47,841 bases of DNA from Campylobacterota bacterium (GCA_013153055.1 JAADFE010000088.1:1-47841), one strand, 5' to 3'. Positions 23,839 through 32,195 are shown, counted from the first letter of the stretch. Notes: generated by a model from the letters alone, not told the origin. Program-made: numbers and translations.

Positions 23839-25956
23839 ATGAGTTATATGATGAAGATGTCTTTTCTGCTATTGCTTAACACAGCTATGGTTTTAGCAGG
23901 TACAATAGAGATAAAAAGTAAAATATCTAATCGTTTAGATGATGCTGAAGAGAATCGTGCTTCTGGGAAAATGTATCTTTATAGTCAGGGATTAGATTTG
24001 GTTGAAGATAAGGGAAATAATCATTTTGTAGGATTGAGATTTAAAAATATTAAAATTCCTAAAGGAGCTAATATAATAAATGCTTATTTACAATTTACAT
24101 CAGAAGAGATAAATAGCGAACCTACTAATTTGATAATTTATGGTGAAGCATCTAAAAAAGTTAGAAAATTCAAAGGAAAGAGTTATAATATTAGCAGTAG
24201 AGTAAAAACATATCTATCAGTAGAGTGGAGTAATGTTCCTGCTTGGAATTCTCGTAGAGAAAGAGGTGATGCACAGAGGAGTCCTAATATATCTTCAATT
24301 GTTCAAGAGATTGTAGATATGGATAGTTGGAAAAAGGGCAATGCTATGGGATTTATCATTACAGGGGATGGAAAAAGAGTAGCTAAATCTTATGATAGTA
24401 GTCGTACTTATGCACCTATTTTATATATAGAATATATGTCTGCTTTACCAGAAAAAAATCATATACCAATAGCTAATGCTGGTGATGACCAAATTTTATC
24501 ATTCAAAGATGAAGGTCGTTTTGTCTATCTTCATGGAGATAAAAGTAGTGATTTGGATAATGATGAGTTATTTTATAAGTGGCGTTTTTTATCTGTACCA
24601 GAAGGGAGTTCTTTGGCTTCTGATATATTTACTACACCCAATCCAAAATTTTATACAGAGTTAGCAGGTAATTATGTTTTAGAATTGGTTGTTAGTGATG
24701 GGGAGAGTAGTAGTGTTGCTGATACTGTAAAAATATTGATTACTAAACCATTTAATATAGAAGATAGTCTCAATAAAGATTTTCAGCCTAGTTCTCAAAA
24801 GAGTGCTTATTTTGTTGGTTCTAAGCGTTGTGAGAGTTGTCATAAAGAAGATTATACTCATTGGCATAATTCAAGACATGCTAAGATGATTCACAATTTA
24901 AAGACAAATCAATCTTCTGTAGTTGGGGACTTTTCTAACCTTCCTCCAAATGCTGATTTTACTCTAAAAGATATTCTTTATACTATGGGTGGTAAATTTA
25001 AACAGAGATATATGATACCAGCTATTATTAATGGTAAAAAAGATTTTAGACTTGGAAATTATCAATGGAATAGCGAGACTCATATGTGGCAGAGTTTTAA
25101 ACCATATAAATCTTGGTATTATGATAGTTATCCTCATGATAATAAACAATTTTCTGTTGCCAACACTTGTGATGGATGTCATTTTACAGGATATATGAGT
25201 CGAGAAAAACATATAGAATCTACTATTGGATGTGAAACTTGTCATGGACCAGGTAGTGAGCATGTTAAAAATCCTGCTAATCCTATCTATAAAGAAGCGA
25301 TAAATAATCCTGTTCGTAGTAATGATGTGTGTATTCAATGTCATATAAGAAATAGAGATAAGAGATTAGAAACTAATGAAACATTAAGTAGCTTATGGAT
25401 GAAAGCCAAAGATTATCCAAGTGGATATGAAGCAGGAAGACCATTGAGTCAATATAAATTGGATGCTCCTTTTACTCTTGGTGTAGAGACCTCAGAGTTT
25501 TGGGCAAATGGTGCAGCAAAAAAGAATAGAACACAAGGAAATGAGTATGTTCATGATGCTATGTATATCCATGGTGTGACATGTATGAATTGTCATAATC
25601 CACATAAGTTAACTAATGTTGCTGATAATTCCAATGGTAATGAGTCATGTATTCAATGTCACTCTTTGGGGGATGAAAGTGATGGTTCAATGGAAGAGAG
25701 AATTGAAGCACATACTCATCATAAAGCTAATTCAAAAGGCTCTTTATGTATTGAATGTCATATGCCTAAGACTGGTAAACATACAAGTCAATCACCTTTG
25801 ACTGTTCGTTCACATCAATTTAAATTTACCTCTCCTTTAGAGACAAAAAAATTTAATATGCCAAAAGAGACAAATGCTTGTTATAGTTGTCATAAAGATA
25901 AAAGTTTAGATAGTTTACAAGATAGTTTAGATAGATGGTTAAAAAATAGTAATTGA
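23839..25956 (+). CDS. Octaheme c-type cytochrome with adhesion-like N-terminal domains
   Basis: 705 residues, exported (signal about 1-20). Residues about 22-205 look like a DNRLRE/CBM-type beta-sandwich (FVGLRFKNIKIPKGANI, then AYLQFTSEE, and a terminal YAPILYIEY). Residues about 210-305 form a PKD-like domain (PIANAGDDQ, GDKSSDLDNDEL, YVLELVVSDG). From 325 on there are eight CXXCH heme sites at C331, 444, 465, 498, 582, 604, 637 and 681. The first, in RCESCHKEDYTHWHNSRH, is of the cytochrome c554 type. Many His elsewhere could be distal ligands. It probably moves electrons in the periplasm or outside the cell; substrate unknown. Confidence 0.88.
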   Translation: MSYMMKMSFLLLLNTAMVLAGTIEIKSKISNRLDDAEENRASGKMYLYSQGLDLVEDKGNNHFVGLRFKNIKIPKGANIINAYLQFTSEEINSEPTNLIIYGEASKKVRKFKGKSYNISSRVKTYLSVEWSNVPAWNSRRERGDAQRSPNISSIVQEIVDMDSWKKGNAMGFIITGDGKRVAKSYDSSRTYAPILYIEYMSALPEKNHIPIANAGDDQILSFKDEGRFVYLHGDKSSDLDNDELFYKWRFLSVPEGSSLASDIFTTPNPKFYTELAGNYVLELVVSDGESSSVADTVKILITKPFNIEDSLNKDFQPSSQKSAYFVGSKRCESCHKEDYTHWHNSRHAKMIHNLKTNQSSVVGDFSNLPPNADFTLKDILYTMGGKFKQRYMIPAIINGKKDFRLGNYQWNSETHMWQSFKPYKSWYYDSYPHDNKQFSVANTCDGCHFTGYMSREKHIESTIGCETCHGPGSEHVKNPANPIYKEAINNPVRSNDVCIQCHIRNRDKRLETNETLSSLWMKAKDYPSGYEAGRPLSQYKLDAPFTLGVETSEFWANGAAKKNRTQGNEYVHDAMYIHGVTCMNCHNPHKLTNVADNSNGNESCIQCHSLGDESDGSMEERIEAHTHHKANSKGSLCIECHMPKTGKHTSQSPLTVRSHQFKFTSPLETKKFNMPKETNACYSCHKDKSLDSLQDSLDRWLKNSN

Positions 25957-25975
25957 TGCTATGGCTCTTTTTAGG

Positions 25976-26006
25976 TAACATTTGAGTAACAAAAATAGTT
26001 TATAAT
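25976..26006 (+). promoter_or_regulatory. TAACA-repeat promoter of DUF2202 gene
   Basis: TAACA at 25976-25980 and 25987-25991, 9 bases, TATAAT at 26001-26006. Same geometry as the two-component operon promoter; the repeats replace a -35 box. Confidence 0.7.
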
Positions 26007-26035
26007 TGTGATGTAAAAAATAAAAAGGATAAATT

Positions 26036-26635
26036 ATGTTAAAAAGAACAATTTTAATTTCGACTGTAGTTGCTATGATTAGTGTAACTGCAATGGCTAG
26101 AGGTCATTATAGTGATAATGTAAATAGAGGTCAAAGTACTACTGCTACTTCTTCATATAGCCGTACTACTAGTATCTCTTCTCTTCCTTTAAGTGATTTG
26201 ACAGATGCTCAAAAAAGTGATTTGTTATTTATGATAGAAGAAGAAAAATTAGCGAGAGATGTATATACATATCTCTATAACTTATGGGGTAATTATGTTT
26301 TTAATAGTATTGCCCGTTCTGAACAAAAACATATAGATGCAATAGAGTTTCTTATAAATAGATATGGCTTAGATACACCTTCAACATTAAATACTCAAGG
26401 TGTATTTGAAAATGAAGAGCTTCAATCTTTATATAATACATTGATTGAAAAAGGTCAATCATCATTAATTGATGCTTTAGAAGTTGGAGTTATGGTTGAA
26501 GAGACAGATATATCAGATTTAGAAGATATTTTAGATGTAGGAGTTCCTAGTGATTTTGAAACTATTTATCAAAATTTATTAAAAGGAAGTTATAGTCATC
26601 TTAATGCTTTTAACAGACAATTATCAATACAATAA
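26036..26635 (+). CDS. DUF2202 ferritin-like exported protein
   Basis: 199 residues with a signal peptide (about 1-21). The DUF2202 domain (about 60-195) has the ferritin-like four-helix pattern. Candidate diiron ligands are Glu in MIEEEKLARDVY, E-x-x-H in SEQKHIDAI, Glu in GVMVEETDI and His in SYSHLNAFN. It lacks the Cys-rich C-terminal motif and Gly-rich tail of the two related proteins at 32226 and 34659. The domain's function is unknown; a metal- or redox-linked role fits its neighbours. It is controlled by a TAACA-repeat promoter and followed by a hairpin. Confidence 0.85.
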   Translation: MLKRTILISTVVAMISVTAMARGHYSDNVNRGQSTTATSSYSRTTSISSLPLSDLTDAQKSDLLFMIEEEKLARDVYTYLYNLWGNYVFNSIARSEQKHIDAIEFLINRYGLDTPSTLNTQGVFENEELQSLYNTLIEKGQSSLIDALEVGVMVEETDISDLEDILDVGVPSDFETIYQNLLKGSYSHLNAFNRQLSIQ

Positions 26636-26640
26636 TAAAA

Positions 26641-26662
26641 TTGGAGCAAAAAATTGCTCCAA
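26641..26662 (+). terminator. Intergenic 9-bp hairpin
   Basis: TTGGAGCAA, aaaa, TTGCTCCAA between the DUF2202 gene and the next gene's ribosome site. No U-tract follows, so it may partly terminate, or stabilise the upstream message. Confidence 0.5.
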
Positions 26663-26677
26663 TCAAAAGGATAAATT

Positions 26678-27559
26678 GTGAAACAGTCAAAAACAATAAT
26701 ATTTTCTCTGCTTTTATTATCTAATCTAGCTTTATCTTATCAAGATGTCGATATTGATGGTGTGGATGATTCTATAGACAACTGTTTAGATACACCATTT
26801 GATGAGCTAGTAGATAAAAATGGTTGTTCAAAAACTCAAAAAACAACTAAATACTATGGTCACTTGACATTAAAAATTGGTACAGATATTTTTACAGATA
26901 AATACTATGATGATGATAGTTCATTAAATTTATATGCAAATTATCAATATAATAATTGGGATATTTCTATTTCAAATTCTCGTTCTAATAGTAATAGTGC
27001 TTATAATGAAGATAACTCATATAGTGATAATGATGTCTATATATCATTAGGATATACATTTAATCATCCTAAAAATATAGTTAAATTATCAGTAGGTACG
27101 AAATTGGCTGGTGATGTAGATGATACTACTCAAATAGAAAATATATCTAATAGGTATGGTAGATGGAATAGTAGTAGTACTAGCATTCAAACTGTAGATG
27201 AAAGTAGAGATGATGACTATTTTGCTTCTGTTAATTATAGTTATTTGATTAATACAAAACAGAATATATTTGCATATTATAGTTATACACTTAGTGGTGA
27301 TAGCAAAAGTGTAGATTATGAGGACTATTCATCCTTTTCATTAGGCTCTGGATACTCTTTTACTCCAAAATGGTATAGTGCATTATCATATAATTATACA
27401 GGGTCAATATACAAAGATGTAGATGCTTCACAAAGTATAGATTGGTTTAATAGTTATAGTTTTACAAAAAATATTTTTGCTACAGCAGGATATAGTTATG
27501 CTCTTGATGATTTATCTTATGATAATACTTTTTCTATAGCTTTAGGCGTTACATTTTAA
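26678..27559 (+). CDS. Outer-membrane beta-barrel protein with TSP3-like N-terminus
   Basis: 293 residues from a GTG served by AAAGGATAAATT. A signal peptide (about 1-20) is followed by a thrombospondin-3-like calcium-binding stretch (VDIDGVDDSIDNC, then TPFDELVDKNGC). The rest (about 60-293) is a barrel of alternating polar and aromatic strands ending in TFSIALGVTF with a terminal Phe. Normally such TSP3 repeats link barrels to OmpA domains; here the order is reversed and short. It probably shares a transcript with the DUF2202 gene 43 bases upstream, with read-through past the hairpin. Confidence 0.75.
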   Translation: MKQSKTIIFSLLLLSNLALSYQDVDIDGVDDSIDNCLDTPFDELVDKNGCSKTQKTTKYYGHLTLKIGTDIFTDKYYDDDSSLNLYANYQYNNWDISISNSRSNSNSAYNEDNSYSDNDVYISLGYTFNHPKNIVKLSVGTKLAGDVDDTTQIENISNRYGRWNSSSTSIQTVDESRDDDYFASVNYSYLINTKQNIFAYYSYTLSGDSKSVDYEDYSSFSLGSGYSFTPKWYSALSYNYTGSIYKDVDASQSIDWFNSYSFTKNIFATAGYSYALDDLSYDNTFSIALGVTF

Positions 27560-27579
27560 TTTTGTTTGCTTAGCATAAG

Positions 27580-27610
27580 TAACATTAAAGTAACAAAAGG
27601 TTGTTATAAT
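27580..27610 (+). promoter_or_regulatory. TAACA-repeat promoter of EF-hand gene
   Basis: TAACA at 27580-27584 and 27591-27595, 9 bases, TATAAT at 27605-27610. Same geometry as the other members of the set. Confidence 0.7.
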
Positions 27611-27668
27611 TTGAGTATCTAAAGGTTAATTATATAACCTTTGGAAACATTTTAAAAAAGGATATATC

Positions 27669-28220
27669 ATGAAAAAGATAATTTTAGCAATCAGTTTAGT
27701 AACAGTTGGTTTATTAGCAACAACAGATTTTTCTCAAATGACAACAGATGAGCTTATAGCTATGAGAGGAACAGTAGCAGTAGAAGATAGAGATGCTTTT
27801 AGAACAGAACTACAAAGTAGACTATCTACAATGACAGCTCAAGAGAGAGATGCTCTGAAAGCTTCAAGACAAACTACTGGGCGTGGTACAGCTCAGGGAG
27901 CAAAAGGTGGTAAAGCTAATGCTCCAACATTTGAATCAATTGATGCTGATGGTGATGGTAAAATTACACAAGCAGAACTTGATGCTATTAGAGAGAGTAG
28001 AATGGAAGCAAACTCTGCTGATGGTAAACTATTGAAAAATGTAGGAACTGCACCTGATTTAAGTACTATAGATACAAATGGTGATGGAGTGATTGATTCT
28101 ACAGAGTTTCAGACATATCAAACATCAAATATGAATAATAACGCTTCTCAAAGAGGACAACACGCTCAAAGTATAAAAGGAAATATCTCTCAAAGAATGG
28201 GAGGACATGGACGACATTAA
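27669..28220 (+). CDS. Exported EF-hand protein with DUF1104-like N-terminus
   Basis: 183 residues with a signal peptide (about 1-18). The N-terminal helical part (TDFSQMTTDELIAMRGTV) resembles epsilonproteobacterial DUF1104 proteins. Two EF-hand loops are complete: D92-A-D-G-D-G-K-I-T-Q-A-E103 and D135-T-N-G-D-G-V-I-D-S-T-E146, so it should bind calcium in the periplasm. A Gly/Lys-rich linker lies before them, and the protein ends QRMGGHGRH. It has its own TAACA-repeat promoter and is followed by a strong terminator. Confidence 0.85.
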   Translation: MKKIILAISLVTVGLLATTDFSQMTTDELIAMRGTVAVEDRDAFRTELQSRLSTMTAQERDALKASRQTTGRGTAQGAKGGKANAPTFESIDADGDGKITQAELDAIRESRMEANSADGKLLKNVGTAPDLSTIDTNGDGVIDSTEFQTYQTSNMNNNASQRGQHAQSIKGNISQRMGGHGRH

Positions 28221-28260
28221 ATAGAGGTTTGGTGTTTTAACACCAAACTCTATTTGTTTT
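28221..28260 (+). terminator. Bidirectional terminator between convergent genes
   Basis: ATAGAG-G-TTTGGTG, loop, CACCAAA-CTCTAT with T-rich flank on the right. It serves the EF-hand gene on the plus strand and the barrel gene on the minus strand. Confidence 0.8.
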
Positions 28261-29077
28261 AAAATTTCCAAGACAAATCTATAGAAACGCTTTGAACCTT
28301 GACATTATCATTATTTATAGGTACCTCTTTTGCCTTTTGATATATATATCTTAGATGAGAGGATAAATCCTTGTTAAATGAGTAACCTACTCCAACCATA
28401 TAGGTCTCTTTAAACTCCATAGAATGGTGTTGGACTTTAAATCCATCCTGCATAACAGCAAAAATTCTTTTTCCAAAAAAAGCTCCAGCACCAAGATGGA
28501 TTTTGTTGTAGTGTTTGTGTAGTTTTAATCCTGTTGTAAAGTAGTTATTTTTGGCATTTTTACTAAAGTTATTGCTATTTTTATCCTCCAGATGAATATA
28601 TTTTCCTATAAAAGTGGTTTGAATTTTATCTTTTATGGTGTATTTTAGGTCACTCTGATAGACATTAAAATGTGGATAATCACTAAAGTATTGAGTAAAT
28701 CCAAAGTTATCTTTATTGTATCCAACTCCATAAATATCTCCTCCATTTGTCTCTTTCATAAGATTATCATCTATAGTTGAGTATGAGAGGCTTAATCTCT
28801 CTTTTGGATTGATTTTATACTGATATTTTAGAGTATATTTTTTGACTTTTAAATCCTTTGGAATATTGGGAGTTGTATGGGTATTTGTTTTTTCATAATA
28901 GGCTTGAATATGATTGATTTTATCACTATGTTCAATCATTACTCCATATCTTTTTCCATCTTCTTTCTTTTTAGAATTTTTAAAATCCAAAGTATCATAG
29001 TTAAATTTTATGCTATCTTTTGCATAGATTGATATTGGAACTATCAAAAACAGAACTATCCTGTTTATATTTTTCAT
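28259..29077 (-). CDS. Outer-membrane beta-barrel protein, unknown
   Basis: 272 residues, signal peptide (about 1-19). The mature part alternates hydrophobic and polar residues with many Tyr, Phe and Lys (KKYTLKYQYKINPKERLSL, GGDIYGVGYNKDNFGF, TYMVGVGYSF) and ends SIDLSWKF with a terminal Phe. This is a classical barrel signature of 12-14 strands. AGGAGAAAAAT precedes the ATG. It follows the 90-residue gene by 41 bases and probably shares its promoter, next to a Fur-like box. Ligand unknown. Confidence 0.75.
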   Translation of the reverse strand: MKNINRIVLFLIVPISIYAKDSIKFNYDTLDFKNSKKKEDGKRYGVMIEHSDKINHIQAYYEKTNTHTTPNIPKDLKVKKYTLKYQYKINPKERLSLSYSTIDDNLMKETNGGDIYGVGYNKDNFGFTQYFSDYPHFNVYQSDLKYTIKDKIQTTFIGKYIHLEDKNSNNFSKNAKNNYFTTGLKLHKHYNKIHLGAGAFFGKRIFAVMQDGFKVQHHSMEFKETYMVGVGYSFNKDLSSHLRYIYQKAKEVPINNDNVKVQSVSIDLSWKF

Positions 29078-29118
29078 ATTTTTCTCCTGATAATATATTT
29101 TTGTTTTTTTATTTGATT

Positions 29119-29391
29119 TTAGGAGATGGTAGGTGGTGCTTGAGAGTTAAAACCTTTTTGAATAAAGAGAACTAAAAAGGTATCAATTGGATATATATAT
29201 CTATAAGAGTCATTATATACTAGAGGTATGTTATCTAAAGTCGGGATATTTCCAGTATTTAGATTTTTGATTAGTATATGAACCTTGCAATCATTGAATG
29301 ATTTTATCGGTTTAGTGTGAAAGTGAGTTGCTCCAATATATGAAGAGAAGATATAAAAAAGAAGAAGAGTTTTAATTATAATACTATTCAA
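29119..29391 (-). CDS. DUF2946-like small exported protein
   Basis: 90 residues from a TTG start supported by a strong AGGAGGAGTGACT ribosome site. A signal-like helix (about 1-19) is followed by HFHTKP, DCKVHILIKNL, a second hydrophobic segment near 74-81, and the end FNSQAPPTIS. The His/Cys motif and the terminal APP recall DUF2946 proteins found beside metal-related TonB receptors, though similarity is weak. It is the first gene of the minus-strand pair and is divergent from the DUF134 gene. Confidence 0.55.
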   Translation of the reverse strand: MNSIIIKTLLLFYIFSSYIGATHFHTKPIKSFNDCKVHILIKNLNTGNIPTLDNIPLVYNDSYRYIYPIDTFLVLFIQKGFNSQAPPTIS

Positions 29392-29476
29392 AAGTCACTC
29401 CTCCTTTTTTGATGGAATTATATCAATTTATTTTGCTATCAAAGTATTTCAAATTTTTACTTAATTAGATATTAAA

Positions 29477-29493
29477 ATAACAATCGTTATCAA
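29477..29493 (+). promoter_or_regulatory. Fur-box-like palindrome
   Basis: ATAACAATCGTTATCAAT is an imperfect inverted repeat of the Fur-box type (GATAAT/ATTATC-like halves). It lies between the divergent DUF134 and 90-residue genes, just upstream of the TTGACA promoter. Confidence 0.4.
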
Positions 29494-29500
29494 TATAGAC

Positions 29501-29529
29501 TTGACAATAGAATATTTTTTTGCTACAAT
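29501..29529 (+). promoter_or_regulatory. Sigma-70 promoter of the DUF134 gene
   Basis: TTGACA at 29501-29506, exactly 17 bases, TACAAT at 29524-29529. It is the clearest consensus promoter of the window. Confidence 0.8.
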
Positions 29530-29535
29530 ACGAAC

Positions 29536-29547
29536 ATATGTGCATAT
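29536..29547 (+). promoter_or_regulatory. Possible operator over the DUF134 start of transcription
   Basis: ATATG-tg-CATAT, a perfect 5-bp dyad at about +1 to +12 of the promoter. It is well placed for autorepression by the DUF134 protein, which has a helix-turn-helix. Purely positional evidence. Confidence 0.35.
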
Positions 29548-29559
29548 ATAGGATTAAAA

Positions 29560-29853
29560 ATGAATGGTTTTGGAAGAAAAAGAAAAAAGAGAAATATAGA
29601 GATTGACCACTCAAAGGTCTGTTTTAAACCTTGTGGAGTAAGAGCCAATCAGCTTGAACATATCATACTTTATGAAGATGAGATGGAAGCGATACGATTG
29701 GCAGATTTCAAATCTCTATATCAACAAGAGTCAGCTGATAAAATGGAAATTTCAAGAACCACATTTTCAAGGTTAGTAGAGTCAGCAAGAAAAAAAATAG
29801 CTGATGCTCTACTTCATCAAAAAGCTATTAAAATAGAACAAAGAAACAATTAA
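29560..29853 (+). CDS. DUF134 family DNA-binding regulator
   Basis: 97 residues of the DUF134 (UPF0251) family. The N-terminal FKPCGVRANQLEHIILYEDEM is written in parts as FKPCGVRANQ and IILYEDEMEAIRLAD. A sigma-70 region 4-like helix-turn-helix follows (SADKMEISRTTFSRLVESAR, about 55-74). Members are often found beside genes for iron-molybdenum-cofactor-like NifX proteins and Gly-rich DUF5320 proteins. Here too a Gly/Arg-rich mini-protein follows after 12 bases. A consensus promoter, a Fur-like box and a small dyad lie upstream. Confidence 0.88.
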   Translation: MNGFGRKRKKRNIEIDHSKVCFKPCGVRANQLEHIILYEDEMEAIRLADFKSLYQQESADKMEISRTTFSRLVESARKKIADALLHQKAIKIEQRNN

Positions 29854-29865
29854 AAGGATATAAAA

Positions 29866-30081
29866 ATGAGAAATCAAGGAAATGGAAGAGGACGAGGTCA
29901 TGGACTTAGAGATGGTCATGGTGCAGGAAATGGCATGGGAAGAGGCAGAGGTCTCAGAGATGGAACTGGTCAAGGAAGAGGTAAAGGTGGTGTAAATAGA
30001 AACACTCAAAGTTGTCAAGGAAATGGTCAAGGTCGTGGATTGGGAGCAGGAAGAGGAAAGGGTCAAAATAGAAATTTTTAA
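29866..30081 (+). CDS. Gly/Arg-rich mini-protein (DUF5320-like)
   Basis: 71 residues, about 40 percent Gly and over 20 percent Arg, with two imperfect copies of RGxGLRDGxGxGxG and one Cys (TQSCQGNGQ). No signal peptide. It starts with AAAAGGATATAAAA before the ATG, just after the DUF134 gene. Low complexity prevents firm assignment, but the arrangement mirrors DUF134-DUF5320 pairs in other phyla. The same GQGRG/GRGxG composition recurs in the tail of the DUF2202 lipoprotein at 34659. Confidence 0.65.
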   Translation: MRNQGNGRGRGHGLRDGHGAGNGMGRGRGLRDGTGQGRGKGGVNRNTQSCQGNGQGRGLGAGRGKGQNRNF

Positions 30082-30087
30082 AATATT

Positions 30088-30118
30088 TAACACTAAATTA
30101 ACACTACTCGTATATTAT
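30088..30118 (+). promoter_or_regulatory. TAACA-repeat promoter of the OprC-like receptor gene
   Basis: TAACA at 30088-30092 and 30099-30103, 9 bases, TATTAT at 30113-30118. Same geometry as the other members of the set. Confidence 0.65.
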
Positions 30119-30154
30119 AAGCTTATGATTATAATATAGAAGGAGTGAAACTAA

Positions 30155-32182
30155 ATGAGAAAGACAATCTATCTATCATTAGTGTGTGTTGGATTTTTAA
30201 ATGCAGCAGAGCAATTAGAGGATATTGATATTGTAGAACAGGCTACAAGTGAAGTGGTTGAGAATGTTAGCAATGAGGAGATAAAGAGTGCTGACTTAGC
30301 AGAGGCTTTACAGAGAAATATCCCTAGTGTATCGATGATAAGGAGAAGTGGAATTGCCAATGATATTATCCTAAGAGGACAGACTAGAGATAATATCAAT
30401 GTTGTTATTGATGGTGCAAAAGTTTGTGGTGCTTGTGTAAATAGAATGGACCCTCCTACATCACATGTAGTTACAAGCGTTATTGATGAGGTAGAGGTCA
30501 CAGAGGGACCTTTTGATGTTGAGGATTTTGGAACACTCAGTGGTGCTGTTAAAGTGACAACCAAAAAGCCAAGCAAAAAGCTAAGTGGAGAGATTGGAGC
30601 AAATGTAGGTTCATTTGGTTATCAAAAGTTCTTTGGTACTCTAAGTGGTGGAACTGATAAAGTTAGAGTTTTATTTACAGCTTCTAATGAAAAGAGTGAA
30701 CAGTATGAAGATGGTGATGGTAATGATTTGGCTACTCAGCTAAAAAACTATACAGCCACTAGAGGTTTGAGTGCTTATAATTATGCCCCAAAATATGAGG
30801 ATATGGATGCCTTTGAAAAGAGTACTATGATGGGTAAAGTCTTTATAGATGTAGCTGATAATCAAGAGCTTAGATTTAGCTATACAGCCAATAGAAGTGA
30901 TGATGTACTATACCCATCAAGTAAAATGGATGCTATATATGATGATAGTGATATAGCCAACTTTGAATATATTGCTAAAGATTTAGGGAAATTTTCTAAA
31001 AAATTATATTTTCAAGTATATAACTCTCAAGTAGAACATCCTATGAGTACAGAGTACAGAAATATAGGGCAAGAGAAGTATATGACTCATAAGCTAACAA
31101 CAGAGATGACAGGTATTAAGCTAAAAAACAGTGTTGATATTTTTGGTGACAGAGAGATTACTTATGGTATCGATAGTGGCAAAAGAAATTGGGATGGTCA
31201 CTATTATACAACAACAGTAGCCAATGGTGCTACAAAAGAGACTGGAACAAGTATTGATGATGTTGATACCGATAATGTTGGTGTTTTTGTAAAATGTAAA
31301 AGACAAATAGGTGATATAGATGTAGCATGGGGAGCTAGATATGATGATACTTCTATAGATACAAAATCTCAAACAGAGAGAGATAGAGACTATAATGCTT
31401 TTTCTGCAAATATTTTTACTACATATAAATTAGATAATGATACAAATATATTTGGTGGATTTGGAAAATCTAGTAGAGTTCCAGATGCAAGAGAGCTTTA
31501 TAATACTAAGTATAAAAAGTTAGATGATGGAACTATGCAGAGAATAGTCAATGGTAATCCAAATTTAAAACAGACAAAAAATTACGAAGTTGATTTAGGA
31601 GTAGAGAAGTTTTTTGCAAATGGAAAGATAAAAGCAAAAACATTCTATTCCAAACTAGAGGATTATATATATTATAACAGTAGCAAGATGATGAATAATT
31701 TTGAAAATATTGATGCTCATATATATGGTGCAGAGATTAATGGAAACTATTTAATTAGTGATGATATAAGTTTTGATGCAGGAGTAGCATATAAAAAAGG
31801 TAAAAAGGATACATTACCTACAAATCAAACCGATAAAGATTTAGCAAATATATCACCAATTAAACTAAATGCTTCATTAAATTATGATTATGATGACCAA
31901 GGTTCTGTTCAATTCTCAGTCGTATCAGCAGGAAAATGGGATGATATAGATAGTCAAAATGGTGAACAAGAGTTAGATGGATATACTGTTTTGAATTTTA
32001 AAACAAGTAGAGAGTTTAATAACGGTGTAGTATTGACAGCAGGAGTTGATAATATAACAGATGAGACTTATGCTATAACCAATACATACAAAGATTTGAT
32101 TTTAATGACAGATAACACTGATACCATGCTTATAAATGAACCTGGTAGATACTTTTATCTCAATGCTAAATATCAGTTTTAG
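30155..32182 (+). CDS. OprC-like TonB-dependent copper receptor
   Basis: 675 residues, signal peptide about 1-18. The plug holds DIILRGQTRDNINVVIDG and then CGACVNRMDPPTSHV. C94-x-x-x-M98 matches the CxxxM copper ligands of Pseudomonas OprC, and the NRMDPPTSH stretch is typical of TonB-copper receptors. The barrel supplies H295-P-M297 (VEHPMSTEY), equivalent in kind to the second OprC motif HxM. The C-terminus YFYLNAKYQF ends in Phe. It probably imports copper across the outer membrane. Its promoter has the TAACA repeat, placing it in the local regulon. Confidence 0.85.
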   Translation: MRKTIYLSLVCVGFLNAAEQLEDIDIVEQATSEVVENVSNEEIKSADLAEALQRNIPSVSMIRRSGIANDIILRGQTRDNINVVIDGAKVCGACVNRMDPPTSHVVTSVIDEVEVTEGPFDVEDFGTLSGAVKVTTKKPSKKLSGEIGANVGSFGYQKFFGTLSGGTDKVRVLFTASNEKSEQYEDGDGNDLATQLKNYTATRGLSAYNYAPKYEDMDAFEKSTMMGKVFIDVADNQELRFSYTANRSDDVLYPSSKMDAIYDDSDIANFEYIAKDLGKFSKKLYFQVYNSQVEHPMSTEYRNIGQEKYMTHKLTTEMTGIKLKNSVDIFGDREITYGIDSGKRNWDGHYYTTTVANGATKETGTSIDDVDTDNVGVFVKCKRQIGDIDVAWGARYDDTSIDTKSQTERDRDYNAFSANIFTTYKLDNDTNIFGGFGKSSRVPDARELYNTKYKKLDDGTMQRIVNGNPNLKQTKNYEVDLGVEKFFANGKIKAKTFYSKLEDYIYYNSSKMMNNFENIDAHIYGAEINGNYLISDDISFDAGVAYKKGKKDTLPTNQTDKDLANISPIKLNASLNYDYDDQGSVQFSVVSAGKWDDIDSQNGEQELDGYTVLNFKTSREFNNGVVLTAGVDNITDETYAITNTYKDLILMTDNTDTMLINEPGRYFYLNAKYQF

Positions 32183-32195
32183 TAATCCACTTAAA

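Noticed and set aside
24964-25344. Minus-strand 126-residue frame
   Set aside because: Lies wholly inside the octaheme cytochrome gene, opposite several heme motifs.
29809-30093. Minus-strand Ser/Thr-rich frame
   Set aside because: Shadow of the Gly/Arg-rich mini-protein on the plus strand; low-complexity artefact.
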